NCBI GenBank assembly: GCA_002197995.1
Contig: NGZR01000001.1
Span: 13,287,501 to 13,351,500 of the forward strand
Direction: 5' to 3'
Source of the DNA: Gaeumannomyces sp. JS-464
Taxonomy: Eukaryota > Ascomycota > Sordariomycetes > Magnaporthales > Magnaporthaceae
DNA length: 64,000 nt
The position numbers and the translations under genes were made by a program. Below, one piece after another: positions 22,989 to 34,949 of this stretch. How positions within the stretch are numbered: the first letter of the stretch is position 1; every line of letters starts with the position of its first letter. The notes under the pieces are model-generated. The model did not search any database, was not told the origin of the DNA, and saw only the letters and a list, made by a program, of their open reading frames with translations.

Positions 22989-25742
22989 GGTTATAAGCCC
23001 TCGCGCCGCCGTTAACGATATCTCTGCCTAATTGAGAAAGATTAACGATGCACGAGTTGTTTCCCGTTGCTTGCGTTTTCCCGCCGTGGATTACGAGCGA
23101 GGCGCAGCAGTTAAAAAACCGTTAAACGACAATTAACAAAGCCGCGTTCGGCGCCGATTAACAATTATAATAAAGCAATAATAATAACCCTTTTAGCGTT
23201 TAAAAGCACCATTTCCCTTGCAATCCAACGCTTTTGTACGCGTTAAAAAAGCTAACAAAGCCGTCGAAATGGCGGAATACCGCGAAGTCGTAGTTAAAAT
23301 CCCGGACCTGCTAAAGCCTTTTAACTTGGAAATATAAAAGCGCACTATCCGGATGCATTTAACCGCTTTTCGCAATATTTTCTTTATATTTGCTAACCTT
23401 CCGGCTAAACCGGCTAAAGCGGAAAACGACGAAGCTGTACAGTTATAGGCCTTTAAAAGGATATTAATATGGTATTGCATTCGCAATAATATCGAAAAGG
23501 TAACTATGGATTTGGAAAAGGCCGGTTAAAACCGCCCTAAAAACGACGAAGATTAAAACCCAAAGGCTTTTTGGGATAAGGTAGTTAGCACCATTAAAAT
23601 TACCGTTAACGGCCGTTTTAACGCCCTAATTAACAAACACTATACAATTTCGGTGGAAAAGTTCGACGATAACGTTAAAAAATATACGGACCGCTGGCTA
23701 CAAGTAAAACAAGCTTTAAATTAGGCTAATATTAACATTCCAGATCGAATGCTTATAAAGAGCCTCGTTAACGGGCTTAGCGCCACTTACCCTTTTGCGG
23801 TAGTTATAACTTTGGGGAATTGTAAGGGCGAGCGCCGCACTCCCGCTAACTTCATTTCGAAAGTGCTTAAAAACACGGCGGTTATAAAGGCCTCGGAGTC
23901 GAGGGCCATGGCTAACACTAACAAAAGCCGGAAAGACCTTAAAGGCCGAAAAAGGAGCCGAAGCCTTACAGTAAAAAGGGTTGCACTATCGTTTCGCGTG
24001 CTCCCCACCACGATAAGTGTGGTAAGCATTACAAAAACGGCGACGACAATTGCTGGCTTTTGCACTTTAAGTTTAAAAAGGCCTAAAAGGCTAAGTATTT
24101 GGAACGGCGCTTTTAGCGAGGCAATAAGGCAGCTAACGAGGCTACAGCCAACCTAAGGGCTGCCGATTATACTAATAGTGTGCCGGTTAATCGAGGCAGT
24201 GCCAACCAATACAACATGGCTAATACCGCGTTAAGCAATATTAATAGTGCCCGTAACGCCGTAATAATCGACTCCGGCTCGTTTAAACACCATTTTAACG
24301 ATCGCAAATGGTTTACCTCGCTAAGAAAGCGCGAGGTCCCTTACAACGCTACCACGGCTAACGGCGGCGCCTAAGTTTCCGTTAAAAAGGGCACCGTTAA
24401 AATGCATTGGCGTAATAAAACGGGCGTTATTACAGTTACCTTACAAGCAATTTTTACGCCTAAGTCCTTTTTTAACCTTCTTAGCTTTGGCAGGATGCGC
24501 AAAGCAAATTTAAAAACGATTAAACCGATTACTTCGTAACGCTCGACGATAAATGGTTAAGCAGTTACCAAATTAACAATAACGTACTAATCGCTAACGT
24601 TAACGTGCCCGCAAGCGCGCCCCGGGCCCTATAGCCCTAAGCAACGCACTTAACGAAGGAAACCAACCGACGAAGGCTAACGCACCGACCACGATAAAAC
24701 GCTTAGTGCCTTACGTAATAATACATCGGCGCCTAATGCATGCTAATAAAAAGGCGGTAATAACGGCCTGCCGCGCTGCAAGCATTAAAATTAGCTACTT
24801 CGAAGTATTAAAACATACTTGTAACGGTTGTTTAAAAAGCAAAGCGACTTAAATTATTAGCAATCGTTATTTCCACCGCATTACCCGCCTTTTAAACCGT
24901 ATTTATATAAATACATTAACCATTTCGCCTACTTTATACGGCGGATATAATTACGCCGTTTATATCATTAATAAGGCAATTACTTTTGGCTAGGTAATTT
25001 TTGCAATTAGCAAAGCCAGCACGGAAATCTTTACAAAGGTTTGTAATTGGATTAACTATATTAAACTCCAATTAGGCATTAAAATACAAACAATTTACAC
25101 GGACGGTGGTACGGAGTTTAACCGGAAAAGCTAAAGGCCTATTGCATTTGCTCGAGGAAACTTGCCGAGATTAGCCCGGCGCATGCTCGGAGATAAACAG
25201 CATCGTTAAGCGTGCTAACCGTACTATACTTAACGCGGCTCGCACCGGGATTAACGCTAACGGCTTGCACAAAAAGTACTAGGTATATGCCTTGCAGGCA
25301 GCGAGGAGGGTGCTAAACTACACTTTAAAAACAGCTTTTAACGGCAAAAAAAGCCCGCACGAAGCGTGGGCAAAGGCAATCGGCTTTAATAAAAAGTATT
25401 ACTAACCACCAATTCGTACTTTCCGCACTTAAAGCGCGGTCGCCTAAGTGTTAATTAAAGACGGCGAACAAGCCAAAACCGACAAAATGGCCTTTAAAAC
25501 AACGAAAGGTCGGCTTATAGGTTGAAAAAGCTTCTATAACGAAATCCTGCTAGTTAAGCCGGACGGTATTAATAAGGTTTTCCGTTACCGTAACGCACGG
25601 ATTAACGAGGGCGTTAATAAACGCCGAAAATCGCCCTATAACTTTGTTAAAAAGGCGATTACCACTAACGAGGTTAATAAAGCCGTTATCGAAAACCTTT
25701 ACTTTATAATAAGCATTTAGGTTTATAATACTAGCCCAATTA

Positions 25743-27602
25743 ACGTGGTTTATTAGTAAGTAACGCATATTAGCGAATAACGTACTTACACCCGACTTCC
25801 GGTTAATCGACGCGCATGCTAACCCAATAACGCCAGAAATCCATTTAAACTACTCGGAATTATATATATTAAACATTTTTACTTTTTTTTAACAATGCGT
25901 GCATTATGTCCGGTTTTGCCGCAAATGCCACATCGCCGACGAGTTATCGTCGCCCTTTTTTTTAAACCCTTATAATCGCGCATTTTTTGCTATAATTGCC
26001 CATTTAGCTTTTGCTAATCCAGAACATTTCGTACCTCGTCGATAGTAAATAACCCTCCAAATCGGACACGTGTTTTTTTGGCCTTCCGGCGTTTGCTAAG
26101 TGCTTCGTTCGCCTTTTTAAGCGTAAACATTTCGGCTCGAAAAAGGGCCACTTTATGCATTATCGCTTTCGTCCTTTTTGCGATTTGGTTTATAACCGTT
26201 AGCATAGGTATCGAAAAATTGCTTTGGTAATTGGTAATCCGAGTTTTAATATGTTCGGATTGCGAAGTTGCTTTTTTAACCGTCCGCGGCGTTTTAAAAG
26301 TCCAAGGTTCAGGGCCGTTTAAAAGCGTTTTCGAAGGAGTTGAAGTTCGTAGCTTTACATCCAGCTTTTCCAAAACCGAATTTAAATTAAAAAGAGCAAA
26401 GCTAGCCTTTCGAAAGCCTTTTTAATATTTCCTTCGGTTATAAAATTAAAAAATGCCGCTTTAAACGCCGAAAGGAACTCGACCTTAATTACGTGGTTAA
26501 CGTGTAACCTTATTAGGTTTTTAATTTGTCGACCGTACGCCCGCTTTATTAGGCCGAAACACCCGACGTTAAGCGGGTTGGGGAAGTAAAACGAATGCGG
26601 AAATATGCAAAGCGTAATAATATTATGTTTTTGGCAATAAAGCTCGAAATCCGTCGAATAGTGGCTTTCGTAACCGTCCAGCACTAATAAACGATAAAAC
26701 CCCGTAAAACGAGCTATAGTGTGTTTATCGAAATGCTAAATCCATTTTAGGCCGAGCTCGTTCGTAATCCACCCGTTAACGCTCGTTGCGATAACCCAAT
26801 TGCGTGAAAAGTCGGTTTCCGAATACCAATTGGCCAAATAGTACTGCTTTTTAACGATAATAAAAGAAAGGACCGCTTAACCGCAATAGTTAACCCTTTA
26901 AATAATTGTAGCCCATTCCCGGTTGCTAAGCTAAACCAGCTTTGCTTTGCCACGGCCTTTCGATATTATAATAACCATAACGGCGGCGATTATGCCCATA
27001 AGGAAGCCGGTTTCGTCGAAGTTATAAATGTCGTTATTTTTAAATGCCATATTTAGCTATAGTATTTCGCATAAAGTCGAACCACGCAAAAAACGAGCTT
27101 GGGATTTTCGCATTTGGCCTTTTGGTAATTGTACTTTCGAATTTAACGCGTGCCGAGCTTTGCGCGGCGCTTAACAAACCTGTCGACCTAGCACTTGCCA
27201 ACGGTGCCCGCGTCGCGTTCGGCGAGCAGTTGGTTGGCTATAACTTTAACACCAAAGGCCGGGGAGGAAATGCGCGAAAATCCAGCTCGAGTATATATTT
27301 AATAAGCGCCTCCTTTTCGGATTCCGTTAATTTCCGTAATTTGGGCATATAGTCGCGTCGAGGAGGTTAGCCAGCGCGTCGGCGACGCAGCGTAGCTTTA
27401 AAAACGTCGTAATTTTTGGCGGCCGAACGCATGTTTAATTGCGCGTTAAATTGCATTGCCCGTATAGCAAAAACAATTTTAGCTTCGTTAAATGTGGATG
27501 CCATTTGTAGTTATTAAGCAATTAAGGTTGGAAGTGGGAAACGCGAGTCGCGATGAAAAACGCGTTATTCGTTAATATGCGTCACTTACTAATAAACCAC
27601 GT
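25743..27602 (-). mobile_element. pogo/Fot1-type DNA transposon
   Basis: 1860 bp with inverted repeats of about 40 bp: ACGTGGTTTATTAGTAAGT at the left and the same at the right, RIP differences only. Flanked by TA (25741-25742, 27603-27604), the duplication used by Tc1/mariner/pogo elements. It interrupts copia2 between integrase and reverse transcriptase. It carries one transposase gene on -. Confidence 0.85.
26014..27350 (-). pseudogene. pogo/Fot1 DDE transposase, decayed
   Basis: Minus-strand reading shows NFDETGFLMG (about 26992-27030, first catalytic Asp), LDGYESHYSTDF (26650-26684, second Asp) and NPLNVGCFGLIKRAYG (about 26545-26580), where the third catalytic Asp of the usual PLDVG is now Asn. 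The C-terminal part (26014-26373) reads TVINQIAKRTKAIMHKVALF, then KTRVRFGGL. These blocks in this order define the pogo/Fot1 family common in fungi. The N-terminal DNA-binding part (27040-27540) is hard to read. Inactive because of stops and the lost Asp. Confidence 0.8.
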
Positions 27603-29906
27603 TATTAATTCCACCGATAATAACGATGGTAACACCGGTGCAACTGGCGATATTGCCGGCCCCGGAGGTGATAATAATTCATCGCTTGCGGAAAAGACCG
27701 GGGAAACCGGAGCGAAGGACGAGGAGCCTGCCGCTGCAAAGCTTAAAAAGCTTAAAAAGCCCGCGGCCCGGGCATGCCAACATCCGAAAGAACTTCCGAG
27801 CTCGGCAACGAAACGGTTACGGTGCCCGCAATGCCTAAAAAAAGGACTGCAAAAAGCGGCCGCCGCCCCCGCCGAATGACCGGCAACTAAAAGAGCGCCT
27901 AACGACTTTTAAGCATTACGAAGCCCTAACATTAAAAACCTGCAAAAAGAGGAAGCCCGTGGAAGCATTTATAACGGCTCGCTTTGAGTTTAAAAATATT
28001 AAAAAGGTGGCGAAAAGGATCCGGGTAACCTTAAAGCGCCGGAAACGACGAAAGCTTCCACAGCCTTAATACGGATATCGAAGCTGCCGAAAAAACTGCC
28101 CGAAAAACGGGTTTTGCACTCGTTAATATCACATACCCGGATAACGATATCGTTTTACCCTAAAAAATCGGCGGCTTTAAAATCCTTAACCTCGCGCTTT
28201 TCGGCGTCGCTACGGTGCCGAAAACACCGTATATTCCGGCCTATTACTACGACGCGGTAAAGCACGAGGCCGAGTACGGGCGATATTACAAGCCAGTAAT
28301 GCAAAAGCAAATTAACACGTTGTTTAAAAAGGGCACGTAAGTGCTAAAAAAATTGCCCCCGGGTGTTAAAACACTGCCGGGCAAATGGGTATACGTGCTT
28401 AAGCTAACGCTTAACGGTGCTTTTAAAAAAATTAAAGCGCGTTAAGTCGTTTTGCGGCAATTACGACGATATTCCGGGCGAGGATAAAGCTGCAACGTAC
28501 GCGGCAATCGCTTATATAGCATTTACGAGGGTGTTTTTTATGCTTGTGGCCGTTAACAACCTTAAATGCCGCTAGTTCGACTTCGTAACTGCCTATTTCG
28601 GCGCTATCGTACCTAATAACGTTATGGTATACGTACAGCAACCTTAAGGCATTCCGGTTGGGCAAAAAGGCTACTATTGCCGCTTAAAAAAAGCACTTTA
28701 CGGCTTTCGCAAATCGCTTTTGTAATGGTATTAAACGATTACTCCGAAGCTCGAAGCATTTAGCTTTAGGCCGATTTACCAAAACGTTTGCTTTTACCGC
28801 AAAAAGGAACGGGCGCTATATTGTTGCTTTACGTGGACGACTTTTAAATTGCCGCTTATACGGTTACGGAAATTAAAACCACCGCTACCGAAGTGGGTAG
28901 CCGGTTCGAAATAACCGCTTTAAGTAACGCAAAAACGTTCCTCGGCATGCAAGTTGTAAAAGATCGCCAACGGAGGATTGTAAGCCTTTACTAACGCGAA
29001 TTATATTAATAAAATCATTACCAAATCCGAACGGGAGGACTTTAAAGCAATGAAAACGCTTTAGCCTTTTAGCTTTATAATGCCGATTATTTGGGACCTT
29101 TTTCCGCATTAGGAGGTTTTGCGCTACCAGTCGGAAATAGCGAGTATTGGCTACCTCGCTAGCATTATTCGCCCTGATATTACGTATACTGTAAAAAGGT
29201 TGCAAAAGGTTAACGCCAATCCCGGTAACGAACATTTAGCACTGTTAAAGCACTTTTAGCGCTACATTATTGGCATTAAAAGGCTCGCGCTTACTTTTGG
29301 CGGGCCTATTTACAGTGCTAAAACGATGGGCTTAAAAGCTTACGGAAACGCTTCGTTCGCCAACTGCCTTCGTACGAGGGCATTTACAAGCGGCGTAATC
29401 GTTATGCTAGCGGGTGGTTTTATTTACTGGCAATCAAAAAAGCAGACTTTTATAACGACGTTAACGACGGAAGCGAAGTTTGTTAACCTTTTGCTAACGG
29501 GCCGGGCTTTGCTTTAAATTAAAAGCATTTTAAAAAAAACTGGATACCCTTAGCGAGAAACTCTCGTGGTGCACACGAACAGCGCGAACGCCTAAACGAC
29601 GGTGCTAAACCCGTTGGAATTAACCCGCACCCGCATAATCGACCTCCGCTACAAGTGGGTAATCGATGCTGTAAAGCGTTAACTTTTCACCTTTAAGCTC
29701 GTTAGCACGGCCAACCTAAAGGCGGACGGTTTTACGAAAGGCCTAACGGCGAAAGGATAAGCGAGGTTTGTTATTTAGCTGGGAATGCAACAAATGCCGC
29801 AATAAACGGCTTACAGGAAAACCAAGGAAACACCACGAATTTGGAGGATTATTACGTAAATGCGGGCTCGTAATACTTTTAAAACCGTTGCATGGCTTAC
29901 GGGGGG

Positions 29907-30076
29907 TGTTAAAAGTGGCCTAAAGTTACGTGGGTGGCAACTGGTGCCCTATAGCTTTAGGCTTATGCACTGGCCCTAGTATTTTGGCCTTCGCGTGCCT
30001 TAGCCCGCGATTTAGTAAAGTAGTTAAAAAACAATTACCAATCACTTTAGGTGCTTATCGCCGCCCACCTCTATTA
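29907..30076 (+). repeat. copia2 3' LTR
   Basis: 170 bp, same ends as 22819-22988, followed by AAAAG and the continuation of H1 pol. Confidence 0.85.
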
Positions 30077-30465
30077 AAAAGCGTTAAAAGTAACTAGTTT
30101 CCACGGTTTAAATTGCAAATGGTTATGCAAATTTTTATCGCAACTTTTACTCGCGTAAAAAAACGAAAATAGCAAATAAAGCTTAGCTTAAAAGGTAATT
30201 TAAAAAGGTTAGCGATAACTTAACCCGGGTAAAAAAAAAATGCTAGCAAAAAAGCTTAAAATTAAAAGCGTTATTTATAACCAATTGCTTTTTTACTTTA
30301 TTATTATCGAATTAATAAAAAACGAAACGGCCAAAATCGACGAACTAAGCTGAGCAATATACCAATTGGTTAAACGGTTGCAAACGTAAAACTAAAAAGT
30401 TATCGCATTACGTGCTTTAATAAAAAACGGTACCGGGATTTTAAAAAATTAACCCGCTCGTAAAA

Positions 30466-30850
30466 ACGATGCCGCGCGAAGCCGTAATGCCGTTAAAAAA
30501 AGCGATATTACGCAAAAACGTAAAGCCGCGTGCAATAACGATACCGTTAAAAAAAGCGATGCTACGCGAAACCGTAATACCGTTAAAACAAACAATGCCG
30601 TGCAAAATCGCGATACCGTGCAAAGTCGCGATACCGCTAAAAAAAGCGATGCCGTGCAAAGTCGCGATGCCGTTAAAAAAAGCGATGCCGTGCAAATTCG
30701 CGATGCCGTGTAAAGTCGCGATGCCGTTAAAAAAAGCGATGCCGCGCAAAGCCGCGATGCCGTGCAAAGCCGCGATACCGCCGGAAAAAGCGATGCCGTA
30801 CCGAAACGCGATGCCGCGTAAAAACGCAATGCCGTTTACAAAGGCGATAA
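30466..30850 (+). repeat. 18-bp minisatellite in H1 pol
   Basis: About 21 units alternating between GCGATGCCGTGCAAAGTC and GCGATGCCGTTAAAAAAA. The period is a multiple of three, so in one frame it encodes six-residue repeats (RDAVQS, SDAVKK) that lead into the integrase zinc-binding region (KGRNLYKRYYINENG, then KRKFYWKT). Only about three units remain in H2 (34800-34850). All three + frames and some - frames stay open through it, which explains the long ORFs seen on both strands. Confidence 0.8.
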
Positions 30851-32420
30851 GGCTAAAAAAGGCCGAAACCTTTATAAAAGATATTATATAAACGAAAACG
30901 GAGTTTTGTATTTCCGGAAACGCTTAGTAATTCCCGCTTAAAAAGCTTTTTAAGCTTAAATTATAATATAATACTATAATAATCCCCGAACAAAGCATTT
31001 TAAAATATATAAAACGGTGGAATTAATTAAACGCAAGTTTTATTGGAAAACGTAAATAAAAATATCGCGAAATACGTCCGCTTTTATTAAGCATATTAAA
31101 AAGCGAAAATGCTAAAGCATAAACCTTATAGTAAACTTTAACCATTTTTATTACCCAAATGCTTTTTTTAAAAAATTAATTTAAATTTTATTACGGGGCT
31201 ATTAAAATGTTTAACGTTTATAAGCTAAACGTACAATGCAATGCTTATAATAATAAACCGTTTTACCAAATACGTTAAATTTATCCCCGTACGGAAAATA
31301 ATTTCGGCTTTTTCCTTTGCTTAAATGTTATAGCAGTACGTTAAATGTTAATTCGGTACTTTTAAAAGCATTGTAAATAACCGAAATTCGCTATTTACCA
31401 ATTATTTTTAAATTAAATACAAAAAAGCCTTTTAATTCGCCCGTTAGCTATTTATTGCGTTTTATTTTTAAACCGACGGCTAAACCAAGTATATTTACCA
31501 AACGTTAACGTATTATTTGCGAACGTTTATTAACCGGGAAAGGTTCGGCTAAGTAGCGGTATTATATAAAGCCGAATTCGTTTATAATAACGCGAAGTAC
31601 GAAATTATTAAAATTAGCTTTTTTAAAGCTTTGTATAATTTTAATTTACGCATATATAAAGTTATAACAAACTTAAAAAAAAACTAAGGTTTAAAAAATG
31701 TTAAAAAAGCTGTATTACATTTGTTAAATTAAACCGATATACGAACGAATTATATTCGAACAGTAAAAGTTTAACGCCGGTATTATAACTAAAAACGATA
31801 ACTTTAAAAATACCAAAAATGTTAATCCACGTAATTAGCGCGTGCACCGGGATAAACTCCACACCTCGTAAAGCAACGGGCCTAAAGCCCGTGCGCTTCC
31901 ACGAGCATACAAAAGGGGATTTTGTAATCCCCTTCTTATAACTAAATTCCTACATAAAACATGTATTACTACAAACACTAATACCAGATTTATAAATTTT
32001 TATTATTCCATTTAAAAGATTTCCGTGCTTACAAAAGTACCACTTTTACTAATAAAAAAGGATAAATCGTTAAACTATTTATTCGAAACTTTCGGATATA
32101 TTTATATACCTATCGTAAAAAGGGTAAAAAGCTTTGCTTATAAGGTTTAACTGCTGGTTAAATATAATTAACTATATAACGTTTTTTCCGTCGCTTTGTT
32201 AAAACCGTAAAACGATTTTAAACTTCGGGTTTTCAACTCCGCTTTTTTAAATTTGAAAAAGGAAACCGAAAAGTAAAAAGTAAAAAACGTAATCGATATG
32301 TAAAAGTAAAACGAATCCCGCTCGTTTTTAGTAAAATAAGCAAAATAACCGGCAAAATATAACATATAAAAACCGGAAAAACATTTAAATAACGCATAAA
32401 AGCTAATTAAAAGCTATTTA
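30850..32420 (+). pseudogene. H1 pol, part 2: integrase and chromodomain
   Basis: Integrase zinc-binding part near 30950-31110 (KRKFYWKT.IKISRNTSAF). Core domain at 31129-31640: NLNFITGLLKCL, INRFTKYVKFIPVRK, and the relic of PQTDGQT at about 31478. A GPY/F-like module follows (KRVKSFAYKV, then NWLYNVFSVALLKP near 32160-32210). The chromodomain is at 32270-32410 (KVKNVIDM, then LVK.AK.PAKYN and KPEKHLNNA). Solo LTR 31820-32054 interrupts the stretch between core and GPY/F module. The plus-strand reading here overrides the minus-strand ORF at 32168-32365, which is a shadow of the chromodomain. Confidence 0.8.
31820..32054 (+). repeat. Solo-LTR-like insertion in H1
   Basis: 235 bp absent from the matching place in H2. 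Begins TGTTAATCCACGT and ends ACTAATA (decayed TAACA), giving short inverted ends TGTTA/TAACA, and is flanked by AAAAA on both sides (a weak duplication in an A-rich site). It contains GGGCCTAAAGCCCGTG and is GC-richer than its flanks. Strand not determinable. Confidence 0.5.
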
Positions 32421-32469
32421 AAAAAAAAGCGTAAAACGCACCGTAAATAAGATAATTCTGCTTCGGGGC

Positions 32470-33865
32470 CAAAAAAAAGTGGAAAGTGAAAAAAAAAGGA
32501 AAATAAAAGTTTAAAGCCGCCGAAAAATCCTTAGCTATTACTCGACGTTTAATAACCGCGCTTTAATAAAAAAATCCTCGTTATTATTATTTCTTTTAAA
32601 TTTCAAATCGTTAGCAAATCGAACCACGACTTAAGCTTTAGCAATTTAGTATAAAGTTAAATCGCCGTCGATATCGACGAATAATAATACGTTGCTAAAC
32701 TTAATTTTTACTTTGCAATTTAAACTTTTTTTAAACTTTTCGTCCGAAAAGTTAAAAGCTTAACCTTCGTTAAAAACCTTTTATTATAACTCCTGGGGTT
32801 AAAAAAAACAAATACCGTTAATAGCCGGGTTAAATACGATTTCGTAAAAAAATATAAAACGTAATCCCCAATTAACGCGAATTATAACCGAAACCCGACC
32901 TTAAAAAACAAATTAGCTTATCCGAGCTAGCATTTCGTTAACCTTGGCAAACTCGCTATAAAAAGCGTGCTAAATGTGCACCCCCGAATACGCCGCAAAT
33001 GTATGCCTTTTCGCGAGCAGCCGGTAATATCGAACATTTATAAGCAGGTTTCGAAACGTTAAAAAATAATACAAATCGTAATCGTCGAATTTCCAAAAAA
33101 AATAGCAATATAAAGGTTTTGCCGGAGTTAAAAAGGCGAATTTAGTAAAAATCCAACCATTATTAGCAATAAAATAAAAAAAACTATAATAAGCTGAAAA
33201 ATAAATCGTAACGGAAAAACTATAAAGGTTTTTTTATAAAAACAAATTAAAAAAGGCGAAACCGCGTAATAAGCTTACCGAAAAATTTGGTAAACCATTA
33301 TACATTTATTAACATGCTTTTAATAAACCCAAATCGATATTAAAAGGGAAACCTCGAAGTAAAAAACGATAAGCTTAATTTTAATAAATGTATTAAAAGT
33401 AACGGCTTATTTTAATAATACCGGTAATACATATTAAATCGTGTTTAAAATACGTTTTACCTCGAAAAAGGTTAACCATATAACAATTGCTATAAAAAAA
33501 CGGCGTCGAACACTATTAAAAGCCACCGTGCTAATAATAAAAGCAATTTAAACTTGTTAATAGTTTTCTTTTACAAAAAAACGCAAAACAAAACGATATT
33601 TTTTATCGGCGAAGTCGTTAAGCTTATCGAACCGACGAATAACGCTAACGGGGTATATTAACAACGAAAGTATTCCTAAAGTTTAAACCGGAGTTAAACC
33701 GGAAAGCGGAATGGTAAAAGAAAAACGAACTTTTTTAAAAATGCTATAATCGGCAAAATAATGGAAGCTTTTTTTCGTAAAGTTAATTACAATCGCCCGT
33801 TCCGCATCGTTAAAAGCGAAAAAGCGACGGCGAAATACCTCGTTAACGGTAACGTCGTAAAACAT
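32470..33865 (-). pseudogene. H1 antisense ORF, unassigned
   Basis: Between chromodomain and 3' LTR on the opposite strand, about 460 codons in one frame with stops mostly where Gln or Trp would fit. It starts MFYDVTVNEVFRRRFFAF (33683-33865 is the open start). Later come RLLAKRHTFAAYSGVHI and VDIDGDLTLY, then VVVRFANDLKFKRNNN. H2 carries the same reading (36250-37662) with matching residues. No known domain recognised. The plus strand in this stretch gives no better protein, but strand choice is not certain. Note the parallel with the antisense ORF of G. Confidence 0.35.
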
Positions 33866-34509
33866 AATTTTGCAGTAAAATCGAATTAACGTACGCTTAA
33901 AATGAGCGAGCCGAAAAGGAAAACGAAAACGTATAACCGCAACCGCAGTTAAAAAACAAGCGTAATTAAGCGTAATTAAAACCGCGACCGCAATTGGAAA
34001 AAGCTTAAATCCGAGCTAAGCAAAAAGCGTAAAAAAATTGCGGGAAAAGAAAAAAAGCGTTAATTTTAAAAAGCAAACGCAGGCTTTTATGCGTTAAAAG
34101 CGCAAGCTTTATAGGCAAACAAGCAATGCGAAAATAAAAAAAACAAAATAACAACCAGCGGCGTTTAATCGTCGCTGTTAATTATATTATTAAAAAAAAG
34201 GAAAACAACGCCGGCCGGCCGGAAAAAACACAAAAGGTTTACCGGTAAAACGGCTTTTACTTTAACCGTCGTCGGCCTTACACGGCTAACGCCACCGAAA
34301 ACGCCACTAAAATTCCATAAACCTTATTAGCACTTTGCTAAAAGAAGCTATTCGCACCTTTATACCATTAAAAAACCATTTACCCTAAATGGTAAAAGTA
34401 TTAACAAATTTAACTTGCCCGCTAACTCGTTATAAACCGACCAAACTTTAACGCAACTATTTTGCTAATAAGCATTGTCGAAACGTTAATACTTTAAAAG
34501 GGGGATAAT
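33866..34509. other. H1 3' non-coding region
   Basis: About 640 bp before LTR 2 without a supportable gene. It contains a GC-rich palindromic run CCGGCCGGCCGG near 34214 and ends in AAAAGGGGGATAAT, a likely polypurine tract. The matching segment of H2 is 37663-38300. Confidence 0.5.
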
Positions 34510-34792
34510 ATAAAAAGGCTCGCCGCGATAATGGCGGGCTACCGTTATAGTAAAAAGCTTTAGCCTTATTTACGGGCCCGAGTTACGTAAAGGCTTAAAG
34601 CACCCCAAGCACGTAACAAGGGGCCCAAGGAAGGCCACGCTATTTAAGTAGCTGGTAGGAAGTAATTTTTAAATTGCCGGAATAAGCTAAAGTTGTTATA
34701 TTTACCATATAGCAATATAAGCTTTTAACCTTTAATTACCGTTTACGGTTATCGTAATTACCTTGTACAGGCTTTCGGCTTACCCCGTAACA
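34510..34792 (+). repeat. H LTR 2 (shared by H1 and H2)
   Basis: 283 bp, TATAAAAAGGCTCGCCGCG (TG decayed to TA) to CTTACCCCGTAACA. No target duplication is seen at its sides, so it acts as 3' LTR of H1 and 5' LTR of H2. Confidence 0.85.
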
Positions 34793-34949
34793 CATAACGC
34801 CGTCGAAAAAAACAATGCCGTGCAAAAACGCAATACCGTTTATAAAGGCGATAAAGTTAAAAAAGGCTAAAACTTTTATAAAAAATATTATATAAACGAG
34901 GATAAAGTTTTATATTTCCGGAAACGCTTAATAATTCCCGTTTAAAAGG

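Larger units (their letters stand above)
23200..29800 (+). pseudogene. copia2 gag-pol, RIP-decayed and split by pogo
   Basis: Same domains and order as copia1: gag (about 23270-24100), protease with IIDSGSFKHHFND (about 24268-24306), zinc-binding pre-integrase (24720-24850), integrase (about 24890-25480), then after the pogo insertion reverse transcriptase with an intact YVDD (28830-28841) and RNase H (TTLTTEAKFVNLLLTG near 29455). The longest open piece is 23749-24156 in a shifted frame. Gag keeps a Cys/His cluster (CTIVSRAPHHDKCGKHYK). Minus-strand ORFs at 23193-23486 and 28432-28665 mirror those of copia1 and are shadows. Confidence 0.85.
22819..30076 (+). mobile_element. copia2: Ty1/copia LTR retrotransposon inserted in H1 pol
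   Basis: Two 170-bp LTRs (22819-22988, 29907-30076) with a perfect duplication AAAAG (22814-22818, 30077-30081). Without the pogo insertion it is about 5398 bp, nearly the same as copia1, and it matches copia1 along its whole length apart from transitions and small indels. Confidence 0.9.

Noticed and set aside
30466..30850. CRISPR-like array
   Set aside because: Units are contiguous without spacers, the repeat is coding, and the genome is fungal.
30441..30891. Overlapping long ORFs on both strands
   Set aside because: Produced by the 18-bp minisatellite, whose period keeps frames open.
32168..32365. Minus ORF conserved between H1 and H2
   Set aside because: The + strand reads a chromodomain across the same bases, which is a better explanation.
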